Source: JAODBQ01 sp047602055 (GTDB lineage Bacteria > Actinomycetota > Acidimicrobiia > Acidimicrobiales > Ilumatobacteraceae). Taken from it: a stretch of 64,000 nt of DNA. Each line of letters begins with the position of its first letter. Positions within the stretch are counted from its first letter, which is position 1. Both the position numbers and the translations under genes were made by a program. The stretch covers positions 3,472,001 through 3,536,000 of the forward strand of contig JASGIG010000001.1 of assembly GCA_047602055.1 (NCBI GenBank), given 5' to 3'. Positions 49,296 to 59,399 of the stretch are shown here, one piece after another. The notes below the pieces were generated by a model. It ran no database searches. It was not told where the DNA came from and worked only from the letters and a program-made list of their open reading frames with translations.

Positions 49296-50390
49296 ATGGC
49301 CGATCTGCCCGAACTGCGACGCCGCTTCGCCGACTTCTCGCGCACATGCCTGCCGCGGGCCCCGCTGTACTCCCGGCTCGGCGCCGGCGTCGCCGAGGAC
49401 CCGGACGTCGCCGGGCTGCTGCTCGCCGCCCCGGCCGAGCAGCACAACCCGCCACTGCTGTTCGCCGCCGTCCACGACCTGGTCCTGCGTGGCGCCGCCC
49501 CGGAGCTGGCGGCGTTCTACCCGAACCTCACGCCGGCGCCGGCACAGGGCGACCCCTACCCGGCGTTCCGGGCGACCGCGCTCGCCCACGGCGACGAGGT
49601 CCGGGCCATGCTGGCCACCCACCACACCCAGACCAACGAGGTCGGGCGCTGCGCGGTGCTGCTGCCGCTGCTGGGATTGGTCGCCGCGAAGTGCGGGCCG
49701 CTCGCGCTCGTCGACGTCGGCACCAGCGCCGGGCTGACGACGTGCGTCGACCGCTATCACTACGACTACGAGCCCGGCGGACCGGTCGGCGCGCCGTCCC
49801 CCGTCGAGCTGACCTGCGGGTTGCGCGGCGACGTGCCGCTGCCGGCGGCGGTGCCCGCCGTGGCCGCGCGGCTCGGGCTCGACAGCCAGCCGATCGACGT
49901 CACCGACGACGCCGCCGTGCGCTGGCTGGAGGCCTGCGTGTGGCCGGACCAGGCCGATCGGTTCGCCCGGCTGCGCGCCGCGATCGGCGTCGCCCGGCAG
50001 GATCCGCCGCCGATCCGACGCGGTGATGCGGTCGCCGACGTGGCGGCATGCGTCGGCGAGGTGGCCGGCGCCGGTCATCCTGTGGTGACGACGACCTGGA
50101 TGCTCAGCTACCTGCCGACCGACGGGCAGCGGGCGTTCGTCCGCGAGCTGGACCGGGTCGGCGCGGGACGCGACCTGTCGTGGATCGTCGCCGAATCGCC
50201 CGCTCAGACACCGGGCCTGCCGATCCCGACGACGGCGGAGCCCGAGCACTGCACCGCCGTCTCGCTCGTCACCTGGCGGGGCGGGCGACGGCGAGTCGAG
50301 CGGCTCGGGACCTCGCACCCGCACGGCTACTGGCTGCACTGGGAACAGTCGGCAAGACCCAACGACGGGGCCAGTCGACCGCCTTCGTGA
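49296..50390 (+). CDS. DUF2332 family protein (364 aa)
   Basis: The N-terminus ELRRRFADFSRTCLPRAPLY and the segments THHTQTNEVGRCAVLLPLLG, LALVDVGTSAGLTTCVDRYH and WMLSYLPTDGQRAF are characteristic of DUF2332 (COG4427). The VDVGTSAGL block resembles a SAM-binding loop, so a methyltransferase-like fold is possible, but function is unknown. The 3' end overlaps the convergent glycosylase frame by 122 bp. Confidence 0.82.
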   Translation: MADLPELRRRFADFSRTCLPRAPLYSRLGAGVAEDPDVAGLLLAAPAEQHNPPLLFAAVHDLVLRGAAPELAAFYPNLTPAPAQGDPYPAFRATALAHGDEVRAMLATHHTQTNEVGRCAVLLPLLGLVAAKCGPLALVDVGTSAGLTTCVDRYHYDYEPGGPVGAPSPVELTCGLRGDVPLPAAVPAVAARLGLDSQPIDVTDDAAVRWLEACVWPDQADRFARLRAAIGVARQDPPPIRRGDAVADVAACVGEVAGAGHPVVTTTWMLSYLPTDGQRAFVRELDRVGAGRDLSWIVAESPAQTPGLPIPTTAEPEHCTAVSLVTWRGGRRRVERLGTSHPHGYWLHWEQSARPNDGASRPPS

Positions 50391-50892
50391 TCCCGATGCG
50401 CGGCCCGGGCTCGGGGATCACCACGTCGATGCCGTCGTCGTAGACGACGGCGCGGCGGCCGTTGTCGGCGAGATCGAGGCCGAACGCCTGGGCAAGCTTG
50501 CCGGGGCCGTCGGCGAGCCGGGCGTCGGGCACCGGGCCGCGACGGGCACGCAACAGCGCCAGGCCGGCGAGCGGCTCGACGCCACGCAGCAGCACTCCCT
50601 GGCCGACGCCGACGGTCCCGGTGACGATGTTGGCGCAGTGGTGCACCCCGTACGTGAAGTACACGTAGAAGCGCCCGGGCGGGCCGAACATCACGGCGTT
50701 CCGCGCCGTCGGACCGCGGAACGCATGGCTGGCCGGGTCGTCGCTGGTGTACGCCTCGACCTCGGTGATCCGCCCCTGACAGCGGCCGATCACGAGCCGC
50801 TTGCCGAGCAGCTCCGGGGCAACCACCGTCGACTCGCGAGCGAAGAAGGCGACGGGCAGGCGGCGCGGCCGGCTCACGACATCGCCGCTCAC
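50269..50892 (-). CDS. 3-methyladenine DNA glycosylase, AAG/MPG family (207 aa)
   Basis: Excises alkylated bases. Family motifs are LLGKRLVIGRCQGRITEVEA (catalytic Glu in TEVEAY), DPASHAFRGPTARNAVMFG, RFYVYFTYGVHHCANIV and GPGKLAQAFGLDL. The usual C-terminus (GPRIGITKAVDWPRRW) is followed by about 28 extra Arg/Ala-rich residues antisense to the DUF2332 3' end, so a stop may have been lost by an indel. GTG 50892 or 50877 is the start. Confidence 0.87.
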   Translation of the reverse strand: MSGDVVSRPRRLPVAFFARESTVVAPELLGKRLVIGRCQGRITEVEAYTSDDPASHAFRGPTARNAVMFGPPGRFYVYFTYGVHHCANIVTGTVGVGQGVLLRGVEPLAGLALLRARRGPVPDARLADGPGKLAQAFGLDLADNGRRAVVYDDGIDVVIPEPGPRIGITKAVDWPRRWVLPTVPSAASSRAGARSRAARLAVARPAR

Positions 50893-50898
50893 AGACGC

Positions 50899-50999
50899 GA
50901 TTCGAGATGTGCGCAGCTGCACCGCACATCTCACATCGCCTCGGGGGCGCCGGCGGGCGCGATTCGAGATGGGCGCACGGGGACGGCACATCTCGAATC
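50899..50999. repeat. Two GATTCGAGAT inverted repeats
   Basis: Copy one: GATTCGAGATGTGCG (50899) faces CGCACATCTCACATC, 13 of 15 paired. Copy two: GATTCGAGAT (50961-50970) faces a perfect ATCTCGAATC (50990-50999). A third copy lies at 59345-59387. All are intergenic, at gene 3' or 5' boundaries. Confidence 0.8.
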
Positions 51000-51002
51000 G
51001 GC

Positions 51003-52438
<1,436 letters not shown>

Positions 52439-52442
<4 letters not shown>

Positions 52443-52906
52443 GTGATCCCTGCCAGTTCCTTGAGCCGCTCGGCCAGCTCGGGACCGCCGACGGATTCCT
52501 CGGCGACCACCAGCAGCGTGTCGTCGCCCGCGACGGTGCCGATCACACCGTCGATCCCTGAGCGGTCGAGCGCGGAGGCGACGACGTGCGCGCAGCCGGG
52601 CGGCGTGCGCAGGATGATCAGGTTGCCGGAGCGGCGGACCTCGGCGACCCACTCCCCCATCACCCGCCGCAGCTGGTCCTCCGGGGCGATGCGCGCCGGC
52701 TCGTACTCCGGGATCGCGTAGACCGTCTCCCCGCCGGGCACGCGCACCTTGACCGCGCCGAGGTCGTCGAGGTCGCGCGACACCGTCGCCTGCGTGGCGG
52801 CGATCCCCTCGGCGCCCAGCAGCTCGACGAGCTGCGGCTGGTTGGTGACCGCATGCTTGCCGATCAGCGTGACGATCGTCTGCTGCCGCTGCACCTTCGA
52901 CGCCAC
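52439..52906 (-). CDS. argR: Arginine repressor (155 aa)
   Basis: An N-terminal winged HTH (NQPQLVELLGAEGIAATQAT, VSRDLDDLGAVKVR) and a C-terminal hexamerisation/arginine-binding domain (IGTVAGDDTLLVV with the GDD pair) are both complete. In this order it autoregulates the arg operon, probably through the tandem boxes upstream of argC (57010-57041). Confidence 0.96.
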
Positions 52907-53800
52907 CTATCGGACCCCCATGAGGAAGGCGAGCATGCCGCGGGCGGCATGCAGCCGGTTGTGGGCCTGCTCGATCACCCGGCTGTGCGGGCCGTCGATC
53001 ACGTCGGCGGACACCTCCACGCCCCGGTAGGCCGGCAGGCAGTGGTAGAAGCACGCCGCCGGCTCGGCGGCGGCCATCAGCGCCTCGTCGACCTGGAAGC
53101 CCTCGAACGCCTGCTTGCGCTGTTCCTTCTCGGTCTCCTGGCCCATCGACGTCCACGTGTCGGTGTGCACGGCGATCGCCCCGGCGACGGCCTCGACGGG
53201 CCGGTGAGTCTGGCGGACCGACCCGTCGCCGAGCAGGTTCAGCCGTTCGATCTCCGCCTCGTCTGCCGAGTAGCCGACCGGGCAGCAGAGCGACACGTTC
53301 GCGCCGACGAGCACGCAGCACTCGGCCAGCGAACGGGCGACGTTGTTGTAGTCGCCGACCCAGGCGACGGTCCGGCCGTCCAGCGGCCCGTGGACCTGCT
53401 GCATCGTCAACACGTCGGCCAGCGCCTGCAGCGGGTGGGCGAAGTCGCTGAGCATGTTGACGACGGGCACGCTCGACACGGCGGCCATCCGCTCGACGAC
53501 GCCGTGGTCGAACACCCTGGCGGCAAGTACGGCGTGGTAGCCCGCCATCACCCGGGTGACGTCCTCGACCGTCTCGCGCACGTCGAAGCCGACCTCCTCG
53601 CCGCGGGTGTAAACGGGGTGGCCGCCGAGCTGGGCGACGGCGATCTCCATCGACTGGCGGGTGCGGTTCGACGGCTTCTCGAAGATCAGGGCGACGCCGT
53701 GACGCGCCAGGACCGGGCGCAGGTCGTCCGACGTGGCCAGGTCGAGCACGGTGGCGACCTCGGCGGCGTCGAGGTCGGTGACGGTCAGCAAGTGCCTCAT
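52907..53800 (-). CDS. argF: Ornithine carbamoyltransferase (297 aa)
   Basis: Makes citrulline from ornithine and carbamoyl phosphate. The carbamoyl-phosphate motif is in FEKPSNRTRQSMEIA, followed by DFAHPLQALADVLTM and FYHCLPAYRGVEV, where most OTCs have HCLPAHRG. The start overlaps the argD stop by ATGA. Length is near the family norm (about 300-310). Confidence 0.95.
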   Translation of the reverse strand: MRHLLTVTDLDAAEVATVLDLATSDDLRPVLARHGVALIFEKPSNRTRQSMEIAVAQLGGHPVYTRGEEVGFDVRETVEDVTRVMAGYHAVLAARVFDHGVVERMAAVSSVPVVNMLSDFAHPLQALADVLTMQQVHGPLDGRTVAWVGDYNNVARSLAECCVLVGANVSLCCPVGYSADEAEIERLNLLGDGSVRQTHRPVEAVAGAIAVHTDTWTSMGQETEKEQRKQAFEGFQVDEALMAAAEPAACFYHCLPAYRGVEVSADVIDGPHSRVIEQAHNRLHAARGMLAFLMGVR

Positions 53801-54969
53801 GCTGCGAGCGCGGCTGTGATCATCGCCACCGCTTCGTCGAGGTGGTCACGGGAGACGTTCAGGGGTGGAGCCAGGCGCAGCGCCGTCGCCGTGACCGCAT
53901 TGGTCACCAGGCCGCGATCCATCAGGTCGGCGTACAGCGCCTTGGCGTCGCGGCCCTCGTCCAGCTCGGCGGCCAGCAGCAGGCCGGCGCCGCGCACGCT
54001 CGCCACGCCGGGGATCGCCTCCAGTGCGGCGCGCAGGTAGGCACCCGACTCGGCGGCGAGGCCAGGCGCGTCGATCCGGCGCATCTCGTCGATCACCGCG
54101 CTGACCACCGCCGTCGCCAGCGCCGTGCCGCTGTAGGTGCTGCCATGGTCGCCGGGCTGGAACACGCCGGCGACGTCGCGCTTGGCCCACACCGCGCCGA
54201 CGGGGAAGCCGTTGCCGATGCCCTTGGCCATCGTCACCACGTCGGGGACGATCCCGGCCTGCTCGAAACCGAACCACGTGCCGAGCCGCCCCATCCCGGT
54301 CTGCACCTCGTCCATGATCAGCAGCAGCCCGCGCTCGTCGCACAGGGCGCGCACGTCGCGCAGGTAGCCGGGGTCGGCGGGGATGACGCCGCCCTCGCCC
54401 TGAACCGGTTCCAGCAGCACGGCGCTGACGCTCGGGTCGACCGCCGCGGCGAGCGCGTCGAGGTCGTTGAGCACGACGTGGCGGAAGCCGTCCGGCATCG
54501 GGAAGAACGGCTCGTGCTTCGCGGGCTGCCCGGTGGCGGCGAGCGTCGCCAGCGTGCGGCCGTGGAAGCTGCCGTAGGCGCTGATCACCGCGTGGCGGCC
54601 GCGGCCGCCGAACTTGCGGGCCAGCTTCAGCGCGGCCTCGTTGGCCTCGGCGCCGCTGTTGCAGAAGAACACCTGGCCGTCGCAGCCGGTGACCTCGGCC
54701 AGCAGGCCGGTCAGCTTGTGGGCCGTTGCAACGGCGACGTCGTTGGCGAACAGGTTGCTGACGTGCCACAGCGTGTGACTCTGCGTGCTCAGCGCGTCGG
54801 CGATGGCCGGGTTGGCGTGGCCGAGGGAGATCACCGCCAGGCCGCCGAGGAAGTCGAGGTAGCGCTTGCCGGCGTCGTCCCACAGCTCGGTGCCCTCGCC
54901 GCGCACGAAGGTGGTGGTCGCCGGGGCGAACACCGGGATGAACGGGCTCTGCGTCGTGATGTCAGTCAT
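53797..54969 (-). CDS. argD: Acetylornithine aminotransferase (390 aa)
   Basis: PLP enzyme. LLIMDEVQTGMGRLGTWFGF carries the PLP-contacting Asp, the Schiff-base Lys is in VTMAKGIGNGFPVGAV, and NSGAEANEAALKLARK is the family signature. The ATG at 54969 overlaps argB by 8 bp. Upstream in-frame codons belong to argB antisense reading and are ignored. Confidence 0.96.
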   Translation of the reverse strand: MTDITTQSPFIPVFAPATTTFVRGEGTELWDDAGKRYLDFLGGLAVISLGHANPAIADALSTQSHTLWHVSNLFANDVAVATAHKLTGLLAEVTGCDGQVFFCNSGAEANEAALKLARKFGGRGRHAVISAYGSFHGRTLATLAATGQPAKHEPFFPMPDGFRHVVLNDLDALAAAVDPSVSAVLLEPVQGEGGVIPADPGYLRDVRALCDERGLLLIMDEVQTGMGRLGTWFGFEQAGIVPDVVTMAKGIGNGFPVGAVWAKRDVAGVFQPGDHGSTYSGTALATAVVSAVIDEMRRIDAPGLAAESGAYLRAALEAIPGVASVRGAGLLLAAELDEGRDAKALYADLMDRGLVTNAVTATALRLAPPLNVSRDHLDEAVAMITAALAA

Positions 54970-55861
54970 TTGGGTGTCCCTCGAACTGTGCTGCCGGGTG
55001 TCGGCTCGCCGACACCATCGTGCCGATCCCCTCGTCGGTGAAGATCTCGAGCAGCAGCACGTGGGGGATGCGGCCGTCGAGGATGTGCGCACGACGCACG
55101 CCGTTGCGCACGGCGTGGACGCAGCTGTCGGTCTTCGGGATCATCCCGCCGGCGATGATCCCCTGCGCCTTCAGGGCGTCGAGCTCGTCGGGCGTCGTCT
55201 GGCGCAGCAGGCTCGCCGGGTCGTCGACCTGGCGGCGCAGCCCCTCGATGTCGGTGAGGTAGACGAGCTTCTCGGCACCGAGCGCCTCGGCGATCGCCCC
55301 GGCGACGGTGTCGGCGTTGATGTTGTAGGCCTGCCCGCTGTGGTCGGTGCCGACGGTGGCGACGACCGGGATGAACCCGTCGTCGAGCAGGCCGAGCAGG
55401 ATCGTCGGGTTGATCGACTCGACGTCGCCGACGAAGCCGAGCCGCTCGTCGCGCGCCGTCGCCCTGATGAGGCCGGCATCCTCGCCGGAGACGCCGACGG
55501 CAAGCGGGCCGTGGACGTTGATCGCCGCAACCAACTGCGGGTTGACCTGGCCGATGAGCACCATCCGGGCGATGTCGATCGTCTCGGCGTCGGTGACCCG
55601 CAGGCCGTCACGGAACTCGGTGACCTTGCCGAGGCGCGCCATCAAGTCGCTGATCTGCGGGCCGCCGCCGTGGACGACGACGGGGCGCATCCCGACCTGG
55701 CGCATCAGCACGACGTCCTGGGCGAACAGGGCGAGGGCGTCGTCCTCCGACGCCCCGGCGAGCGCGTTGCCGCCGTACTTGACGACGACGACCTGATCGG
55801 CGAAGCGCCGGATGTACGGCAACGCCTCGACCAACGTCGAAGCCCGCTCCGACGGCGTCAT
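54962..55861 (-). CDS. argB: Acetylglutamate kinase (299 aa)
   Basis: Phosphorylates N-acetylglutamate. VVVVKYGGNALAG is the P-loop-like glycine region, and MRPVVVHGGGPQISDLMARL is the substrate loop. GGMIPKTDSCVHAVRNGVRR is the C-terminal signature. I chose ATG 55861 (MTPSERAS) because the longer frame would begin inside the palindromic spacer. Confidence 0.96.
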   Translation of the reverse strand: MTPSERASTLVEALPYIRRFADQVVVVKYGGNALAGASEDDALALFAQDVVLMRQVGMRPVVVHGGGPQISDLMARLGKVTEFRDGLRVTDAETIDIARMVLIGQVNPQLVAAINVHGPLAVGVSGEDAGLIRATARDERLGFVGDVESINPTILLGLLDDGFIPVVATVGTDHSGQAYNINADTVAGAIAEALGAEKLVYLTDIEGLRRQVDDPASLLRQTTPDELDALKAQGIIAGGMIPKTDSCVHAVRNGVRRAHILDGRIPHVLLLEIFTDEGIGTMVSASRHPAAQFEGHPND

Positions 55862-55877
55862 CCGTCCACCACCTGTG

Positions 55878-55980
55878 CTTGGAGTGCCAGGCGTGCGATG
55901 GAGTGCGTTGCGCAGCGACGGGGGCGCGAGATCCACTCCATCGGCCACGTGGCACTCCAACCCGCGGCTGGCACTCCAAG
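55878..55980. repeat. Nested inverted repeats between argC and argB
   Basis: The outer pair CTTGGAGTGCCAG (55878-55890) and CTGGCACTCCAAG (55968-55980) is perfect over 13 bp. The inner pair GATGGAGTG (55897-55905) and CACTCCATC (55933-55941) is perfect over 9 bp. A further CGTGGCACTCCAA at 55948 could compete. It occupies the place where argJ often lies. Confidence 0.85.
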
Positions 55981-55988
55981 GCGCACGT

Positions 55989-57005
55989 TCACGGGTACAG
56001 ACCGACTTGGGTCAGGCCCGCGGTCTCGTCGAGGCCGAGCGCGACGTTGGCGGCCTGGACCGCGCCGCCGGAGGCGCCCTTGGCGAGGTTGTCGATCGCG
56101 CAGATCGCCATCACCGTGCCCGTGCGCTCGTCGTAACGGGCGGTGACGTGGGCCATGTTGCTGCCGAGGGTCGCCTTCGTCGACGGCGAGGCTTCGCTCA
56201 CGAACACGAACGGCTCGTCGCGGTAGTGGCCGGACAGGACGTCGAGCAGCGTCGCCGTCGACACGTCGCCGGACGACCGGGCGTAGCAGGTGGCAAGGAT
56301 GCCCCGGTTCAACGGTGCGAGGTGTGGGGTGAACAACACCTGGGCGCCGACCTCCTGCTCGATCTCGGGGGTGTGCCGGTGGTCGAGCAGGCCGTAGGCG
56401 GTGACGTCCTCGTCGGCGCTGCAGAACAGCGACGTGTGCTTGAGCCCCCGTCCGGCGCCGCTGATCCCGGTGACGCTGTTGACGATCACACCGGTCGTCT
56501 CGATCAGTCCGGCCTGCACGAGCGGGGCCAGCGCCAGCGTCGCCGAGGTGACGTGGCAGCCCGGCGTGGCCACCAGCTGGGCCTCCTTGAGCCCGGCGCG
56601 GTGCATCTCCGGCAGGCCGAACACGGCTTGCTCCAGCAGCGCCGGCTGGTCGTGCTCGAAGCCGTACCAGCCCGGGTAGAGCGACGCGTCCTTCAGCCGG
56701 TAGGCGGCGGACAGGTCGACGACACAGCGCACCCTGCCGACCAGCTCCGGCGCCATCGCCATGCTCGCCTCGTGCGGGAGGCCGAGGAAGACGAGGTCCA
56801 GCTCGGCGGCGCGGTCGACGTCGACGGCCTCGAAGACGAGGTCCGGGTAGTGACCGGCAACGCTCGGGTACAGTGCCGCGGCCTTCGTGCCGGCCTGGCT
56901 GTCGCCGGTGGCGTAGACCACGTCGAACTGCGGGTGCTGGGCGCACAGCCGCAGCAGTTCGGCGCCGGTGTAGCCCGACGCCCCGAGGATCCCGACGCGC
57001 AACAT
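55989..57005 (-). CDS. argC: N-acetyl-gamma-glutamyl-phosphate reductase (338 aa)
   Basis: NADPH-dependent reductase, first gene of the operon. The nucleotide motif LRVGILGASGYTGAELLRLC is at the N-terminus. The catalytic Cys is in QLVATPGCHVTSATLALAPL. HTPEIEQEV and KGASGGAVQAANVALG are conserved C-terminal blocks. The start is at 57005 (MLRVGI); the longer ATG runs into the ARG-box region. Confidence 0.96.
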   Translation of the reverse strand: MLRVGILGASGYTGAELLRLCAQHPQFDVVYATGDSQAGTKAAALYPSVAGHYPDLVFEAVDVDRAAELDLVFLGLPHEASMAMAPELVGRVRCVVDLSAAYRLKDASLYPGWYGFEHDQPALLEQAVFGLPEMHRAGLKEAQLVATPGCHVTSATLALAPLVQAGLIETTGVIVNSVTGISGAGRGLKHTSLFCSADEDVTAYGLLDHRHTPEIEQEVGAQVLFTPHLAPLNRGILATCYARSSGDVSTATLLDVLSGHYRDEPFVFVSEASPSTKATLGSNMAHVTARYDERTGTVMAICAIDNLAKGASGGAVQAANVALGLDETAGLTQVGLYP

Positions 57006-57009
57006 AGGC

Positions 57010-57041
57010 GCATGACCATACAGACGAACGCATGGCCATGC
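57010..57041. promoter_or_regulatory. Tandem ARG-box-like operators
   Basis: GCATGACCATAC (57010-57021) and the perfect palindrome GCATGGCCATGC (57030-57041) agree at 10 of 12 positions and are centred 20 bp apart, the spacing of paired ArgR sites. They resemble the CATGCATGCCCAT core of Streptomyces ARG boxes and lie just upstream of argC. Confidence 0.6.
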
Positions 57042-57076
57042 AAGCATCCGGAACGCGGCCGGACAGAGGTGAGCAC

Positions 57077-57640
57077 GTGCGCGACCATGTGGACGTGTCC
57101 ACCAAGGGCAGATTGCTGGTCGCCACGCCCCCGCTCGGCGATCCGAACTTCGACCGCTCCGTCGTCTACATGCTCGAGCACAACGACCAGGGTGCGGTCG
57201 GTGTCGTCCTCAACCGGCCGGGCCGGGAGACGTCGATCGACGGGCTCACCGAATGGATGGATCGGCTCAGCCCGCCGCACGTCGTCTTCCGGGGCGGGCC
57301 GGTCGAGGCCGACGCCCTGATCGCCCTCGCCGCCGCCGACGGTCCCGACGACGACGCCTGGAGCAACCTCCACGCCGGCATCGGCACGGTCGACCTGGCG
57401 ATCGATCCCGACGACGTCGCCGCTGCGGTCCGCCGGGTGCGGATCTTCCGCGGTTACGCCGGCTGGGCGCCGATGCAGCTGGAGGACGAGCTCGACGCCG
57501 GGGCGTGGATGGTGATCGACGCCGAGCCCGACGATCTGTTCACCGCGGAGCCGGCCGAGCTGTGGCGCGAGGTCCTGCGCCGCCAGGGCGGCCGCACCGC
57601 CTGGGTGGCCAATGCCCCGGATGACCTTTCGAACAACTGA
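57077..57640 (+). CDS. YqgE/AlgH family protein, UPF0301 (187 aa)
   Basis: Motifs STKGRLLVATPPLGDPNFDR, SVVYMLEHNDQGAVGVVLNR and RIFRGYAGWAPMQLEDELDA define the family, whose biochemical role is unknown (a transcription-related role is proposed for AlgH). The GTG at 57077 has AGAGGTGAG just upstream. The ATG at 57032 would lie in the ARG box region. Confidence 0.9.
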   Translation: MRDHVDVSTKGRLLVATPPLGDPNFDRSVVYMLEHNDQGAVGVVLNRPGRETSIDGLTEWMDRLSPPHVVFRGGPVEADALIALAAADGPDDDAWSNLHAGIGTVDLAIDPDDVAAAVRRVRIFRGYAGWAPMQLEDELDAGAWMVIDAEPDDLFTAEPAELWREVLRRQGGRTAWVANAPDDLSNN

Positions 57641-57717
57641 GCTTGTTCGTGCTCCGGTCGCCGCGTCGCGGCTCCGCTGACGCAACGTGCACGCCGCGCC
57701 TGGAACAGACTGGTGCC

Positions 57718-58578
57718 ATGAGCGCCGTCGATCCCTGGGTGCGAAACACGTGGCACCTGCTCGAACACGTCAATGCCGTGTCGTACTTCGCCCCGGAGTG
57801 CCGGGAGGCCCCGGATGCGCTGGGCCTGCGCGGCTTCTGGGCCGGGTACTTCGCCTGCCGGGCGGCGCCGTTCGGCGCGGTCGGACCGGCGGTCGTCGAG
57901 GCGACGTTCTTCAACTTCTCCCCCGCCCGGGTCCGCGCCACGCTGCCTGACGCCTGGACGGTCGCCACGCCCGACGCCGTCCTCGCCGCCCGGCGTGCGT
58001 CAGCGGCCGCGGCGTTGCGTCGTCTCGTGCCGGACATCGAGCGCGATGCCGGCCGCCTGGCCGGGATGCTCGAACCGCTCGTGGCCGCGGCGTCGCCGCA
58101 CGGCCGCCCACTGTTCGCCGCCAACCAGGCGTTGCCGGTCGCCGACGACCCGGTCGAGCGCCTGTGGCAGGCGTGCACGACGACGCGCGAGCACCGCGGC
58201 GATGGTCATGTCGCCGCCCTCGTCGCCGCCGACCTCGACGGCTGCGAGGCGCTCGTCCTGTTCGGCGCCGACGAGCGCAACCCGCCCGGCGACCTGCTGC
58301 GTGAGTCGCGCGGCTGGTCCACCGAGGAGTGGGCGGCAGCGGCGGCGCGGCTCGTCGGCCGCGGCCTGCTCGACGACGGCGAGCGATTGACCGACGTCGG
58401 CGTCGCCCTGCGCGCCGACATCGAGGCGGCCACCGACGTCGCCGCGGCGCGCCTGTTCGTCGATCTCGCCGTCACCCGGGAAGAGCTGACCGCGCTCGCC
58501 GGCCCGATCGCCCGCAGCCTGCGCGACAGCTCGACGATCACCTACCCGAACCCGATGGGCCTCCCACCGGCGACGTGA
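57718..58578 (+). CDS. SCO6745-family helix-rich protein (286 aa)
   Basis: It starts at ATG 57718 (MSAVDPWVRNTWHLLEHVNA). VSYFAPECREA, ALGLRGFWAGYFACRAAPFG and ATFFNFSPARVRATLPDAW are typical of the actinobacterial SCO6745 family (MarR-like helical fold, no known function). The C-terminus has a winged-helix-like segment (WSTEEWAAAAARLVGRGLLD). It follows yqgE by 77 bp on the same strand. Confidence 0.82.
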   Translation: MSAVDPWVRNTWHLLEHVNAVSYFAPECREAPDALGLRGFWAGYFACRAAPFGAVGPAVVEATFFNFSPARVRATLPDAWTVATPDAVLAARRASAAAALRRLVPDIERDAGRLAGMLEPLVAAASPHGRPLFAANQALPVADDPVERLWQACTTTREHRGDGHVAALVAADLDGCEALVLFGADERNPPGDLLRESRGWSTEEWAAAAARLVGRGLLDDGERLTDVGVALRADIEAATDVAAARLFVDLAVTREELTALAGPIARSLRDSSTITYPNPMGLPPAT

Positions 58579-58628
58579 GACATGGCCGTTGGGCGACCCG
58601 ATCGGGTGGCTCGTAGGCTTCCGCTCGC

Positions 58629-59321
58629 ATGGCCACCGACGACGGTTCCTACGGCGACGACATCTACACCGAACCGCCGAGCGGCGACGACACGCTCGCC
58701 CAGCTCGGCCCGCTGGCGCCAATGGCCGGGGTGTGGGCCGGCGCCGGCCACGACGAGCACCCCGTCGCCGAGGGCACCGACGAGGACGAGTTCAACGAGC
58801 GCTACGAGCTGCAGCCCATCGACCCACAGACCAACGGGCCGCAGCTGCTGTTCGGCCTGCGCTACCACACCCACGTCGTCCGCCCCGACGACCCGGAGAC
58901 GTTCCACGACCAGGTCGGCTACTGGCTGTGGGAGCCGGCACGGTCACGGGTGATGCTGACGCTGTCCATCCCCCGCGCCCAAGTGGTGCTCGCCGGCGGC
59001 CCCGCCGACGCCGGTTCGACCGAGTTCGAGCTGCGGGCCACCCGCGGCGACACCGTGTTCGGGATCCTCTCCAACCCGTTCCTCGACAGCGAGTTCACGA
59101 CCGTCAGCTACCGGATCCACGTGACGATCCACCCCGACGGACGCTGGTCGTACGAGGAGGAGGGCGTGATGCAGATCGCCGGCCGCGACGAGCCGTTCAG
59201 TCACATCGACCGCAACACCCTGACCCGCATCGCCCCGCCGTCGCTCAACCCCCGAGCCGTCGCCGCCGGAGTCCGCCACCCTGGCGACGACGGCTCCCTG
59301 GGCATCGGCTCCCTGCGCTGA
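58629..59321 (+). CDS. Nitrobindin-like heme-binding beta-barrel protein (230 aa)
   Basis: GPLAPMAGVWAGAGHDEHP is the first strand of the THAP4/nitrobindin-type lipocalin fold (DUF1794). FHDQVGYWLWEPARSRVM and the late HIDRNTLTRI segment, which would carry the proximal His, fit the family. Actinobacterial members bind heme and react with NO or peroxynitrite. This one has a longer acidic N-terminus. Heme binding is inferred. Confidence 0.75.
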   Translation: MATDDGSYGDDIYTEPPSGDDTLAQLGPLAPMAGVWAGAGHDEHPVAEGTDEDEFNERYELQPIDPQTNGPQLLFGLRYHTHVVRPDDPETFHDQVGYWLWEPARSRVMLTLSIPRAQVVLAGGPADAGSTEFELRATRGDTVFGILSNPFLDSEFTTVSYRIHVTIHPDGRWSYEEEGVMQIAGRDEPFSHIDRNTLTRIAPPSLNPRAVAAGVRHPGDDGSLGIGSLR

Positions 59322-59344
59322 CGCCTGCCTGAGATCCGCCGTCC

Positions 59345-59387
59345 GCGATTCGAGATTTGCGGCGCGGGTGCGCACATCTCGAATCGC
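59345..59387. repeat. GATTCGAGAT inverted repeat, third copy
   Basis: GCGATTCGAGAT and ATCTCGAATCGC pair perfectly over 12 bp, with GCG/CGC pairing inside. It lies in the 78-bp space between two convergent genes and could serve as a two-way terminator, although no U-tract follows. Confidence 0.85.
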
Positions 59388-59399
59388 ACGACGGCGTCG

